Positions 13,487 to 21,696 of a stretch of DNA of 21,931 nucleotides are shown one piece after another. This DNA comes from a bacterium (GTDB lineage: Bacteria; Spirochaetota; UBA4802; UBA5550). Numbering within the stretch: position 1 is the first letter of the stretch; the number at the start of each line of letters is the position of its first letter. The position numbers were made by a program, and so were the translations under genes. The stretch is from the NCBI GenBank assembly GCA_024224995.1, contig JAAENB010000407.1:1-21931 (forward strand), written 5' to 3'. Below the pieces are notes generated by a model that worked only from the letters and a program-made list of their open reading frames with translations, searched no databases and was not told where the DNA came from.

Positions 13487-14875
13487 TTAATTTTTTTTGA
13501 AATAGCCTGATGTAAGAGAGAGGCCGATTATTTCGTTGTTTTTCCAGACAAAGCTGTGGAGCAGGTTTCCTTTGCCCATGAGAAAGCGGTTGGAAGTGAA
13601 TTCCCGGAGCCGCTGAGGTCCGCCGCGGCGGTTGCTGAAGAGTTTCCCGTTGTTAAATGATATTTTTATACTATGCCCGGAACCGGGACTGGTATAGATG
13701 CCCTGGTATTGTTTTAATTCCTGAGTAGAGAGTCTGGGCCAGGAGGTACAGAGAGTCTGGTCCCCGGTAACATTTCTTAAAATTTTTTGCAGTTGTGCGG
13801 TAAGGCCCTGCCGCCATGACATAAATGGTCTGATAAGGTGCTGCGGCGGGTTACACAGGAAAATAAGGGCCATTTTCTTTTTGGGAAAGACCTGAACAAC
13901 GGAAGCTTCACCATACCATCGACCGGCTTTGTAATAACTATCCACCTGATTATTAACAGTGATGACTTCCCAGCTTAAAGAATAGTGATAATCGACCTGT
14001 GAAGGGGGCAGGTTGCCTGGTTTGGCAAGCATTATGTTGAAAGAAGCGGGTGAAAGTATCCGCTTGCTGCCGTATTTTCCTTTTTGTATGAGCATTGAGG
14101 TATATTTTGCCAGGTCTCGCAGGTTGGTAACGATTCCCCCGGTACCGTTTGAATCTTTCCCTGTACTTGTGGTCATATTCAGGGGGATAAAGATCCTTTC
14201 CTGCAGGTTTTGTTCATAGGATTTGCCTGAAGCAGCTTCAATAACATGTTTTAAAAGCACATACCCGGGATTTGAGTAAGCGTAGCAGTAGCCTGTAGGG
14301 TTCACCTGTTGGGGCAGGCCCCTTTGTTTTCCGTTTATTTCTACGGATTGATATGCTCCTCTGCCGAACGTTGGCATACCTGAAGTATGTAAAAGCAGGT
14401 GCCGCACTGTTACCGGGGCTGAATTGAGTTCTTTCCGTTCAATAACCACATTGGGCAGATGGAGTTTTACCGGATCATCCAGGGATAAGTAGCCGTTTTC
14501 CGCCAGCTGCAGGGTGAGAATGGCGGTAAATGTTTTGGTTAATGAAGCAATCCCAAATTTCGTATCCAGGTTCGCATAGGCTCCGCTATGCAAAATAAGC
14601 CGGTTATTTTCCACCACACCCGCAACAGCAGCAGGCACGACTCCACGGTTGAGCCTGGTTTTAAGCCATGAGTCCAGCTTTTTTTCCGATTTTTCGATTA
14701 GTTGGAGTTTTTGTTCATTGTTCAGCGGGTCCGGCCCTTCAATAAGTGATAAACCCGGAGTCTCCCTGAAGAGATTGGTGGCAGCCTGTGATATTACATT
14801 GTTGCCAAAAAGCAAAATAGCAGCCAGGAGTACTACTATCACAATAGGAATAAAGAATCTTTTTTTAATTTTCAT
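13487..14875 (-). CDS. Exported serine hydrolase, beta-lactamase/PBP-like family (2)
   Basis: This is a 462-aa paralogue of the preceding protein. A strong N-terminal hydrophobic helix (about 8-24) is preceded by KIKKR, so it is exported or membrane-anchored. Catalytic motifs are S111-x-x-K114 (GIASLTKTFTA), Y200-S-N and HLLLHTSGMPTFG. The third element is probably around RWYGEASVVQ. The same C-terminal beta domain follows (YQGIYTSPGSGHSIKI). GGAG is placed about 7 nt before the ATG. Upstream on the minus strand a perfect TTGACA (14958-14953) is present but no well-spaced -10, then the long hairpin D. The two copies have diverged widely outside the motifs, so they probably act on different substrates. 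Confidence 0.85.
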   Translation of the reverse strand: MKIKKRFFIPIVIVVLLAAILLFGNNVISQAATNLFRETPGLSLIEGPDPLNNEQKLQLIEKSEKKLDSWLKTRLNRGVVPAAVAGVVENNRLILHSGAYANLDTKFGIASLTKTFTAILTLQLAENGYLSLDDPVKLHLPNVVIERKELNSAPVTVRHLLLHTSGMPTFGRGAYQSVEINGKQRGLPQQVNPTGYCYAYSNPGYVLLKHVIEAASGKSYEQNLQERIFIPLNMTTSTGKDSNGTGGIVTNLRDLAKYTSMLIQKGKYGSKRILSPASFNIMLAKPGNLPPSQVDYHYSLSWEVITVNNQVDSYYKAGRWYGEASVVQVFPKKKMALIFLCNPPQHLIRPFMSWRQGLTAQLQKILRNVTGDQTLCTSWPRLSTQELKQYQGIYTSPGSGHSIKISFNNGKLFSNRRGGPQRLREFTSNRFLMGKGNLLHSFVWKNNEIIGLSLTSGYFKKN

Positions 14876-15060
14876 CGGGATACTCCGGCTCCACCAAACA
14901 GGTATTGGGTACTTCTAAATTATAATAACTCTATTACCCTATCTACAGTTTCTGTCAATTTTTTTTTCTCTTTTGAAAGTATTTTTGTTTGTACAACCGT
15001 TTAATCTGTTAAGTTTTATCAATTTTTGTTGTAAGTGCTCGAAAATGGGGGTGCAGCCTA

Positions 15061-15186
15061 GTTGTGACAGTGACGCCCTCGCGGGGCGCGCACCCCTCTT
15101 CAAAAGGCTGCGGAACTCGCTTTGCTCAAACAGTCCTCACCTTCTGAAGAGGGGTGCGCGCCCCGCGAGGGCGTCACTGTCACAAC
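15061..15186. repeat. Long hairpin D (47-nt arms, 32-nt loop)
   Basis: Arms 15061-15107 and 15140-15186 pair at 46 of 47 positions; the outer 41 are perfect (starting GTTGTGACAGTGACGCCCTC). The 32-nt loop (15108-15139) contains the core on the minus strand: TGAGGACTGTTTGAGCAAAG then CGAGTTCCGCAG. Lengths are identical to hairpin A at 2513-2638, and the left flank (15033-15060, GTGCTCGAAAATGGGGGTGC then AGCCTA) matches the flank of A read on the minus strand. Where A and D differ inside the stem (CTCGCGGGGCGCGC against CTGGCGGGGGCGC), both arms have changed together. Confidence 0.93.
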
Positions 15187-15197
15187 AAACTACGTCA

Positions 15198-15301
15198 GGA
15201 AATTAGTCTGATCTTTCCGGAACAGGAGCCACGATGGCGACGCCTATGTGCAATACAGGACGTATTATCACATAGGTGGAGGAAAGATCAGACTAATTTC
15301 C
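15198..15301. repeat. Nested multi-stem palindrome, different type
   Basis: A perfect 21-bp inverted repeat (15198-15218, GGAAATTAGTCTGATCTTTC C, with 15281-15301) encloses a second stem CCTATGTG/CACATAGG (15243-15250, 15269-15276), which encloses a third, AATAC/GTATT (15252-15256, 15262-15266). GGCG/CGCC (about 15236-15244) is a further small alternative stem. It lacks the core loop of hairpins A-D. It lies 11 bases after hairpin D, in the same gap. Confidence 0.88.
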
Positions 15302-15342
15302 GAGCGCACCGACTAAATTAGATGATCTCTTCACCGGAGCCG

Positions 15343-15429
15343 GCGCAGCTTTCGCTGCGCGAAGGAGTGGGGGGTTGAGGGGGCTCCGCCCCCTCAACCC
15401 CCCACTCCTTCGCGGCGCGGAAGCGCCGC
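15343..15429. repeat. GC-rich triple hairpin downstream of the enoyl-CoA hydratase gene
   Basis: The centre is a perfect 27-bp stem with a 3-nt loop (15358-15384 with 15388-15414, from CGCGAAGGAGTGGGGGGTTG). It is flanked by 7-bp stems GCGCAGC/GCTGCGC (15343-15349, 15354-15360) and GCGGCGC/GCGCCGC (15412-15418, 15423-15429), which share bases with its ends and so can compete with it. It starts 10 bases after the hydratase stop codon (minus strand) and may end that transcript, although no U-tract follows. Confidence 0.85.
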
Positions 15430-15439
15430 GTCCCTGTTA

Positions 15440-16156
15440 CTATTTTTTTATGTGTTTCATTACGAATTCCCTGAACCGCTTGCGTTCGTGTGAGTACGCG
15501 TCGCTATGGGTAGTTTCGGTACGGAACTCGATGAGTTGTTTTACTACCGGGAGCATATCCGGGTTTCCCGCGCATATCTCTTCGGCTATTTTTTTGGTTC
15601 GCGGCAGCAGTTCTTCAGCAGGAACAACTTCATTTACCAGTCCCGCGCCCAGCGCTTCCTGCGCGGAAATGAACTGGCAGCTCAGAGACATCTGTTTGGC
15701 CATTCGAATGCCTACAGCCTGCTGAAGAAGCTGGGTCATGCCCCATCCCGGGTGAATTCCCACCCTGGCATGGGTATCGGCAAAGGAGGCGTTTTCCGAA
15801 GCTATAAGAAAATCGCAGTTAAGGGCAAGCTCAAAGCCGCCGGTAATGGCATGCCCGTTTACCGCCCCGATTATTGGTTTTTTACAGGCTCCCATAACAT
15901 CGGTGAGGTCTCTCCCATCATTGCGGGGATCAAAGAGATTGTCCGTAGCAAGGGCAGTGAGGTCGATCCCGGAACTGAAAGACTTGCCGTTCCCGGTAAG
16001 TATGGCCACCTTGATATTTGTATCGTCGGCAACCTTATCTATGGCATTATAAAGTTCTCGCAGAAGAGCTTCATTGAATGAATTTCTTCGATCCGGCCTG
16101 TTAAGGGTTATTATTGCTGTTGAATTTTCTACTTCAAATAGTACGGGATTTTCCAT
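15440..16156 (-). CDS. Enoyl-CoA hydratase/isomerase family protein
   Basis: This crotonase-fold protein has 238 aa from the ATG at 16156. That start is preferred over the ATG at 16201 because AAGGAG lies about 6 nt before it and the family begins at this point. Oxyanion-hole segments GKSFSSGIDLTAL and GHAITGGFELAL are present. Of the two catalytic glutamates of classical hydratase, the first (E109, GGFEL) is kept, but the second, in the FGQPEI position, is replaced in FADTHARVG (H129). That DTHARVG variant is common in one subgroup, so hydratase activity is uncertain; isomerase or another crotonase reaction is possible. It is a single-gene unit with no beta-oxidation partners nearby. Confidence 0.87.
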   Translation of the reverse strand: MENPVLFEVENSTAIITLNRPDRRNSFNEALLRELYNAIDKVADDTNIKVAILTGNGKSFSSGIDLTALATDNLFDPRNDGRDLTDVMGACKKPIIGAVNGHAITGGFELALNCDFLIASENASFADTHARVGIHPGWGMTQLLQQAVGIRMAKQMSLSCQFISAQEALGAGLVNEVVPAEELLPRTKKIAEEICAGNPDMLPVVKQLIEFRTETTHSDAYSHERKRFREFVMKHIKK

Positions 16157-16362
16157 TATATTCTCCTTGTTAAGATATTCAAATGAAACAGGGGAGAGCA
16201 TATTGAGTCAAGAGAAAAGTGAATTTCCACATCAAATTTAAACCCGAATTCAGGATACCCCATTAACCCGCAAGATAATAATACTTGACTGGAGATGGTA
16301 AATGTGAGAACTTAATAGATTAGGCATCTGAGCGCTTTTTTTTAAAGAAGACAAATTTATAC

Positions 16363-16368
16363 TATAAT
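16363..16368 (+). promoter_or_regulatory. -10 element giving a near-leaderless mRNA
   Basis: TATAAT lies only 11 nt before the sensor ATG (16380), which would place the transcription start about 5 nt from the codon. No Shine-Dalgarno sequence is present, and an in-frame TAG at 16371 rules out an earlier start. The -35 is poor (TTTAAA at 16341-16346, 16-nt spacer). Confidence 0.45.
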
Positions 16369-16379
16369 ATTAGCAAATA

Positions 16380-19265
16380 ATGAAAGAAATACATATACAG
16401 ACATTAAAACAGAGCGCGCCCGGCAAAATTATTTTGCCCGTATTTATAACCATAATTCTTTTTGTGTTAACCATATTTCTGCTCATCCTTCCTTCAATCG
16501 ATGAAAGTATGATGAAAAACAAGCGTGAAATGATCCGTAACCTGACAGAATCGGCCTGGTATACGTTAAAAAGCTTTCATGACAGGGAAAAATCAGGAGA
16601 GATTTCGGCTGAAAGAGCCAGGGAGCTGGCAAAAGATCATATTAATGGCCTCAGGTATGGACCGGAATTAAAGGATTATTTTTGGATCATTACCAATGAT
16701 ATGATCAAGATCGCGAATCCCTACAGCAGCGATCTTGTGGGAAAGGATCTTAGCACCTATACCGATCCAGAGGGGAAACGGGTTTTTGCTGAAGTTGCTG
16801 AGGTCGTTCAAAGGGACGGTGAAGGGTATGTTGATTATATGTGGCAATGGAAAAATGACCCTTCGCGGATTGTGCCCAAAATATCCTATGTTAAAGGATT
16901 TGCCCCCTGGGGCTGGATAGTTGGGACCGGGATCTATATAGAAGATGTCCAACTTGAGATAGCTTCTATGAGAAAAAAAATAACCTTCATCAGTTTGGGC
17001 ATCCTGATTGTTATCTTTCTGTTATCGTTATATATTATTTTGCAGGGCGCCGGATTTAAGAGCAAAGAACAGCAGGCAGAAAAGGCCCTGCAGGTTTCGG
17101 AGGATAAATATAAGACACTGTTCCAGATATCACCCTCATTTTCAATGCTTATTAACACAGAGGGAAATGTTATTGAAATGAATTCCATAGGATCGGAACG
17201 CTACGGCTATTCTATCACCGGAGACGGAATCCATTTTCATGAATTTGTGCATGAGGACTATATTGAAAAAGCCACGTCAATTTTTGCCCATCTCTATATC
17301 CAGGGGAATGATTTAAAAAAGTCATTTGATCAACAGCGAATAGAACATGACAAAGAATATCGAGTGGAATGTTATAAACAGCTTGTACAGATTGGGATCA
17401 AAGACGAGCAGTTCCGCATATGGAACAGTAAAAGGACCAGGGTGTTTGACACGCTTCTCTGGGCAAATCTCATGGTGGATAAGGAAAACCTGGGTATAAA
17501 AGGAACCCTTACCACATCAATCGACATTACCGAAAGAAATCTGCTGGAGTCCAAGTTGCGCAGTATTCTTGAGCTCATTGGTGAAGGCTATTATGAAGTG
17601 GATCTCAAGGGCAGCCTTACCTTTTTTAGTGACGCCCTGTGCAATATTCTTGGCTATACCAGGTCTGAGTTGCCGGGAATGAACTTTGAGCAGTTTAGCT
17701 CTAAGAAAAGTTTTCAAAAAATAGTCAGCGTATTTAAGAAAGTGCATGACTCAAAAGAAAGTGTTACCTCTGTTAATTGGGAAGTCTTTCGGAAAGATAA
17801 TGAAAAACGCTATGTTGAAGCCTCATTCTCTCTCTTAACGGATCACGCGGGCACGGGGGTCGGGTTTAGCGGAATTATACGGGATGTTACGGAACGAAGA
17901 GATGCCGAGAACGCGTTGATGCAATCGGAAGAAAAATACCGGGAGGTTTTTAAAGCGCTTCCTATTTTTGCCATGCTTATTGACCTGGATATGCGCATTG
18001 TTGAGTGCAATGAAAAATTCATCAATATCCTGGGATACCCGTCGCAGGATACGGATCTTTCCACGATTGACCTGGTCCATAAAAATGATCACGACCGGGG
18101 AGTGGAGATCTTTGTACGCATCTATAACTTAGCCACCCAGGTGAAAACAAGATGGCGGGAGAAGCTTATAACAAAAGATGAGTGTTATCGAGAATTACGC
18201 AGCCTCTCTATCCGGGAAGAGGAGCTCAGGATTGTGGATAAAGACGGAAAAGCGTATTATATAAGCTTTAACGGCACTTTGTGGATCAACCGGGAGACCC
18301 TGGCGATAAAAGGCATACTGGCAACAGCTATTGATCTTTCCGAAAAGAAAGACCTGGAATTAAAGCTGATTGAATCGGAAAGAAAATACCGGGAGATTGT
18401 AGAGGAAAAAACAAAGGACATTATTATATCGGTCGACAGCAATATGCGGTTTCTGACGGCGAATAAGAACCTGCGTATGAAGCTGGGGTATTTCGAAAAG
18501 GATATCGTTGGCAGGGAAATATTGGAAATAATTTATGATGATCCCTTTGACAAAGACAGGATTAACCGGACAACTTTTCTGGATCATATACGGATGGTGC
18601 TCAAAGAAGGCCTGTCCGATGTCCGGTTTAAAGCTGTATGTGTTCACCGGACATTAGGAGAACCCGTTACCCTTCAATTTAAACTTGATCCCATATACAC
18701 GGGAGATTCAATAACCGGTTTTATCGGTTTTGCCTCCGAACCCTCCGATGATCCCCTGAGGGAATTCCTTGAAGATGTTAAGGTTATCTATAAGATCGAT
18801 AACCACTTAACAACAGCTGATGAGATCTGTTTTCGGCTTACCCGTGACCTGGCAAAATATTTTAAGCGCCAGGATGTGGACATGCTCAGGATTGGATTGC
18901 GGGAGATGGTTGTGAACGCCATTGAACATGGTAATCTCAATATTACTTTTGAAGAAAAGTCGGAAGCCCAGGCCAATGAGGGTTTTATTAATCTGCTCAG
19001 CGAACGCCAGGCTGATCCCGTTAACAGGCATAAAAGAGTATATCTCCATTGTTCCATCAATGCCAACCGGGTTATCTATACTGTCCGTGATGAAGGCACC
19101 GGTTTTAATTATAAAAAAATAATGAACCAGGATATTGATGACCTGAACCAGGGATTTTTACAGCACGGCCGGGGAGTTATTACTGCCAAAGGCATTTTCG
19201 ACAAAGTCAAGTATAACCGCAAAGGGAACGAGGTTGAACTCATAAAGTACGCCAAAGGGAAGTAA
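16380..19265 (+). CDS. Membrane sensor: Cache domain, four PAS domains, RsbW-like kinase domain
   Basis: This is a 961-aa signalling protein. A membrane helix (about 17-38) and a second at about 200-222 enclose an extracytoplasmic single Cache domain (about 45-195; YFWIITNDMIKIANPYSSDL, then APWGWIVGTGIYIEDV). Four cytoplasmic PAS domains follow at about 235-383, 385-510, 515-655 and 665-790. PAS1 and PAS3 share an unusual long charged insertion (DEQFRIWNSKRTRVF and EEELRIVDKDGKAYY regions) and resemble each other more than PAS2 or PAS4. The C-terminus (about 805-961) is a HATPase_c domain with N-box REMVVNAIEHGN, VRDEGTGFN and HGRGVITAKGIFDKV. That is the RsbW/SpoIIAB anti-sigma serine-kinase type, and no HisKA histidine box precedes it. 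It probably phosphorylates a STAS antagonist, opposing the PP2C phosphatase at 1207-2298. Target and ligand are unknown. Confidence 0.88.
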   Translation: MKEIHIQTLKQSAPGKIILPVFITIILFVLTIFLLILPSIDESMMKNKREMIRNLTESAWYTLKSFHDREKSGEISAERARELAKDHINGLRYGPELKDYFWIITNDMIKIANPYSSDLVGKDLSTYTDPEGKRVFAEVAEVVQRDGEGYVDYMWQWKNDPSRIVPKISYVKGFAPWGWIVGTGIYIEDVQLEIASMRKKITFISLGILIVIFLLSLYIILQGAGFKSKEQQAEKALQVSEDKYKTLFQISPSFSMLINTEGNVIEMNSIGSERYGYSITGDGIHFHEFVHEDYIEKATSIFAHLYIQGNDLKKSFDQQRIEHDKEYRVECYKQLVQIGIKDEQFRIWNSKRTRVFDTLLWANLMVDKENLGIKGTLTTSIDITERNLLESKLRSILELIGEGYYEVDLKGSLTFFSDALCNILGYTRSELPGMNFEQFSSKKSFQKIVSVFKKVHDSKESVTSVNWEVFRKDNEKRYVEASFSLLTDHAGTGVGFSGIIRDVTERRDAENALMQSEEKYREVFKALPIFAMLIDLDMRIVECNEKFINILGYPSQDTDLSTIDLVHKNDHDRGVEIFVRIYNLATQVKTRWREKLITKDECYRELRSLSIREEELRIVDKDGKAYYISFNGTLWINRETLAIKGILATAIDLSEKKDLELKLIESERKYREIVEEKTKDIIISVDSNMRFLTANKNLRMKLGYFEKDIVGREILEIIYDDPFDKDRINRTTFLDHIRMVLKEGLSDVRFKAVCVHRTLGEPVTLQFKLDPIYTGDSITGFIGFASEPSDDPLREFLEDVKVIYKIDNHLTTADEICFRLTRDLAKYFKRQDVDMLRIGLREMVVNAIEHGNLNITFEEKSEAQANEGFINLLSERQADPVNRHKRVYLHCSINANRVIYTVRDEGTGFNYKKIMNQDIDDLNQGFLQHGRGVITAKGIFDKVKYNRKGNEVELIKYAKGK

Positions 19266-19371
19266 GGTGATCGGTGGCCTTGTGGCCGGGTAACCGGTAA
19301 TCGGTTATTGGAAAGAAAATTCTCCAACCGATCACTGATCACCCCGCCCGAAGGGCGACCGATTACCTTAC
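19262..19371. repeat. Nested inverted repeat between convergent genes, possible terminator
   Basis: GTAAGGTGATCGG (19262-19274) and CCGATTACCTTAC (19359-19371) are inverted repeats with one mismatch. Between them, ATCGGTT/AACCGAT and TTGGA/TCCAA form an inner stem around AAGAAAATTC. The repeated GATCGGT/AATCGGT words allow several foldings. It fills the gap between the ends of the sensor and VWA genes and may stop transcription from both sides, though U-tracts are poor. Confidence 0.5.
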
Positions 19372-19372
19372 T

Positions 19373-21613
19373 TTACTCGTATACCTCATAAACCCTGTTC
19401 TTAACACTAAACCGCACGTTTTTGCCCAGTGCCATGAATTGCGCGGCAAGGGGTTCTTTTCGTAATAGCTTGAAATATTTTTTACTTGCGAAGCGTACCC
19501 GGATTGCTTTTTTATTCTTTTTAAGCTGTAGCCGGGAGTCGATCCAGAATTTGCCCGCGTTGTAAACAGCTCTGCCCTGGATATTTTTTACCTGGCGGGC
19601 CATGTTTTTGGCAGCGCCGCGAAAGTCTTTGTACCGGAGTCTTTTTTCACCCTGCCGGGTTTGCCTGGTATTATATGCTTTGTTCAGAGATTGGACTTCT
19701 TTACTGGCGCGGACACTTCCCATTCCCGATTTGGATTTTAGTGATGAGTATTCCTCCCTGTTCCTTCGAACAAAGTCGCTTGCGGCCGGGGCCATGCGTC
19801 CCAGGGTCTGGTATTCTTCGCGGAGTCTCCGACGGGAAACGCGTCTTCGTTCGTCTTCGAGAATAAGATAGCTGGTGTAGGGAGTAACAATCCCATGCTT
19901 CCGGGCCAGGATGGTAATTTCGTCCACCAGTTCCTTGTTTTCTCCATGAAGCCGGATCTGGTCCAGGAGATAGCCAATCCGGCGTGCCGCCCACAGGGAG
20001 GGGATAAAATCATTTTTTTGCCCGTACCCGGCGAATTTTCCGGAATAGCGGAACTGTTGCACCCGGTTTTTCACTTTTCCCGTAAGCAGTATCCCCGCGG
20101 TGCCTCCAGTGCGGTACCGTCCCAGGATTGTAAGAGAGGATCCTTTGAAAAGATCGGGAAGTTCCCGGGGATAGGTTTTGCTTACCCGTATGCCGTTTAA
20201 AAAACGGAGCTTTAAATTACTTAAAACCGGAGATTGAACTTTGGTGTAAAAGTTTGATATTTTTATTTCTATATCTTCTTTTGGGGGAATATAGGTCCGG
20301 TAGGCCCGGGTTTGTTTTGTGATCTTGTCCAGGAGATGGGTATTTATATCATACCCAATGCCAAAGGTAAAGATCCGGGTATTGCTGCTGTTGGACCGTG
20401 TCATTTTTTTTATAAGACGCTGCTCATTTGTTTCCCCAATGGTTGGCTTGCCGTCGGTAATAAAAAGTATCATATGGGACCTGTTAGGGGAGTTTTCCGC
20501 CTTCAGAGCAAGAGACAGGGCCTCTTCAATATGGGTTCCTCCTATGGCTTTCAGCTTGTTCACAAATCCCCGGGCTTTTTTACGATTATCGGCATGAGCT
20601 TTTTTAAGCCCCGTAAAAAGGGCTTCGGCCTCAGTTGAAAAACGGATTATTTGAAAACGGTCTTCCCGGTTCAGGTTCGCGATACAAAACCGGAGCGCTT
20701 TTTTCGCCTGTTCCAGTTTTTCTCCTGCCATACTTCCCGATACATCAAGCACAAACGTAATATCTTTTACATTGATCTCATTTTTTTTAACAAAACCCGG
20801 GGAGGCGCTCAGAAGAAAATATCCGTCTTCGCCTTTTTCTTTGTATGTAAGCAGGGAAAAACCGATCTTTGAATTGTTGGTGCTGTAATAGAGTTTAAAG
20901 TCCGTATCGGGTTTGGAATTTTTTTCTTCAAAAGTCACCAGTGCGTGGTTGTTCCCTTTTCGGACGATATCAACATCATGGCTGGTGCAGTATATATTTT
21001 TTAAGATATCCTTAGAGTGGATATTTACCGTAACCGAAACATTTTTTAAGGGCTTTGCTGAGAATTTTTCCGTATTCAATGGATAGATATATTCTATTGT
21101 TCCTGAGTCTTTGTTCAGGATCTGGGTATAACTTATTTTTACTCTTTTGCTTGAATGGGGCTCAATAGGAAAGATCCTTGCTTTGAAAATATCCATTCCC
21201 TGGTATTCGAGTATGGCCGGGTCCAGTTCTCTTCGAACTATATCTTCATAGATCTTCCTGGCTTTTTTTGCGTCCAGAAGCTCTGCCGGTGTTTCCTTTC
21301 CATTAATATACATACTGAAACGTTTAATTACCGCCCCCCGGGGAATGGGGAATATATAGTGGCCTTCAAGCCTGCGGTTGGAAGGATTATAAAATTCCTG
21401 GTCTATTTTGGTAGTGGCGGCCCGCTCCTCTATTGTTGTCTTGACTGTGTGGTATTTCACCTCAAGCGGGAAGGGGTTCGACAGGCGTGGCCGGTGCCTG
21501 GGACCGATTGTGTCCGTTATAATAATAAAACCATCGGCGAAAAGAGACTCTAGCGGGAGCACTATCAGCATAAGAAAAATAAGTATCCCTGGTTTAATAT
21601 ATTTCATATTCAT
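19373..21613 (-). CDS. Exported VIT-VWA domain protein (inter-alpha-trypsin-inhibitor heavy-chain-like)
   Basis: This 746-aa protein has a signal peptide ending SLFA|DGF (about residue 26). A VIT domain follows (about 50-180; TTKIDQEFYNPSNRRLEGHY, ELLDAKKARKIYEDIVRREL). A von Willebrand A domain (about 283-455) has a complete metal-ion-dependent adhesion site: D290-x-S-x-S294, T360 and D387 (ITDGKP). Such proteins bind partners through a divalent metal; their bacterial roles are poorly known. After the VWA comes a conserved region ending HGIVTPYTSYLILEDE, and then a basic C-terminal tail of about 140 residues. AGGAGG lies 8 nt before the first ATG, which therefore is preferred over the ATG two codons later. 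The 5' region is the composite leader repeat E5. Confidence 0.9.
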   Translation of the reverse strand: MNMKYIKPGILIFLMLIVLPLESLFADGFIIITDTIGPRHRPRLSNPFPLEVKYHTVKTTIEERAATTKIDQEFYNPSNRRLEGHYIFPIPRGAVIKRFSMYINGKETPAELLDAKKARKIYEDIVRRELDPAILEYQGMDIFKARIFPIEPHSSKRVKISYTQILNKDSGTIEYIYPLNTEKFSAKPLKNVSVTVNIHSKDILKNIYCTSHDVDIVRKGNNHALVTFEEKNSKPDTDFKLYYSTNNSKIGFSLLTYKEKGEDGYFLLSASPGFVKKNEINVKDITFVLDVSGSMAGEKLEQAKKALRFCIANLNREDRFQIIRFSTEAEALFTGLKKAHADNRKKARGFVNKLKAIGGTHIEEALSLALKAENSPNRSHMILFITDGKPTIGETNEQRLIKKMTRSNSSNTRIFTFGIGYDINTHLLDKITKQTRAYRTYIPPKEDIEIKISNFYTKVQSPVLSNLKLRFLNGIRVSKTYPRELPDLFKGSSLTILGRYRTGGTAGILLTGKVKNRVQQFRYSGKFAGYGQKNDFIPSLWAARRIGYLLDQIRLHGENKELVDEITILARKHGIVTPYTSYLILEDERRRVSRRRLREEYQTLGRMAPAASDFVRRNREEYSSLKSKSGMGSVRASKEVQSLNKAYNTRQTRQGEKRLRYKDFRGAAKNMARQVKNIQGRAVYNAGKFWIDSRLQLKKNKKAIRVRFASKKYFKLLRKEPLAAQFMALGKNVRFSVKNRVYEVYE

Positions 21614-21696
21614 GGTGCTGTCCTCCTCTACGGAAAGCTTTATAAGTTGGACAAAATTATTGGGAATTGGTTCCCATTTTTTTATGGGGATGTAAG

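Noticed and set aside
14919..14958. TTGACA and TATAAT upstream of serine hydrolase 2 as one promoter
   Set aside because: They are 28 nt apart, too far for a normal promoter; only the -35-like hexamer is noted.
16157..16201. Upstream ATG of the enoyl-CoA hydratase gene at 16201
   Set aside because: The 15 extra residues do not fit the family start, and AAGGAG sits right before the ATG at 16156.
16380..19265. Canonical hybrid histidine kinase
   Set aside because: No HisKA phospho-acceptor histidine box and no receiver domain are visible; the ATPase motifs are RsbW-like.
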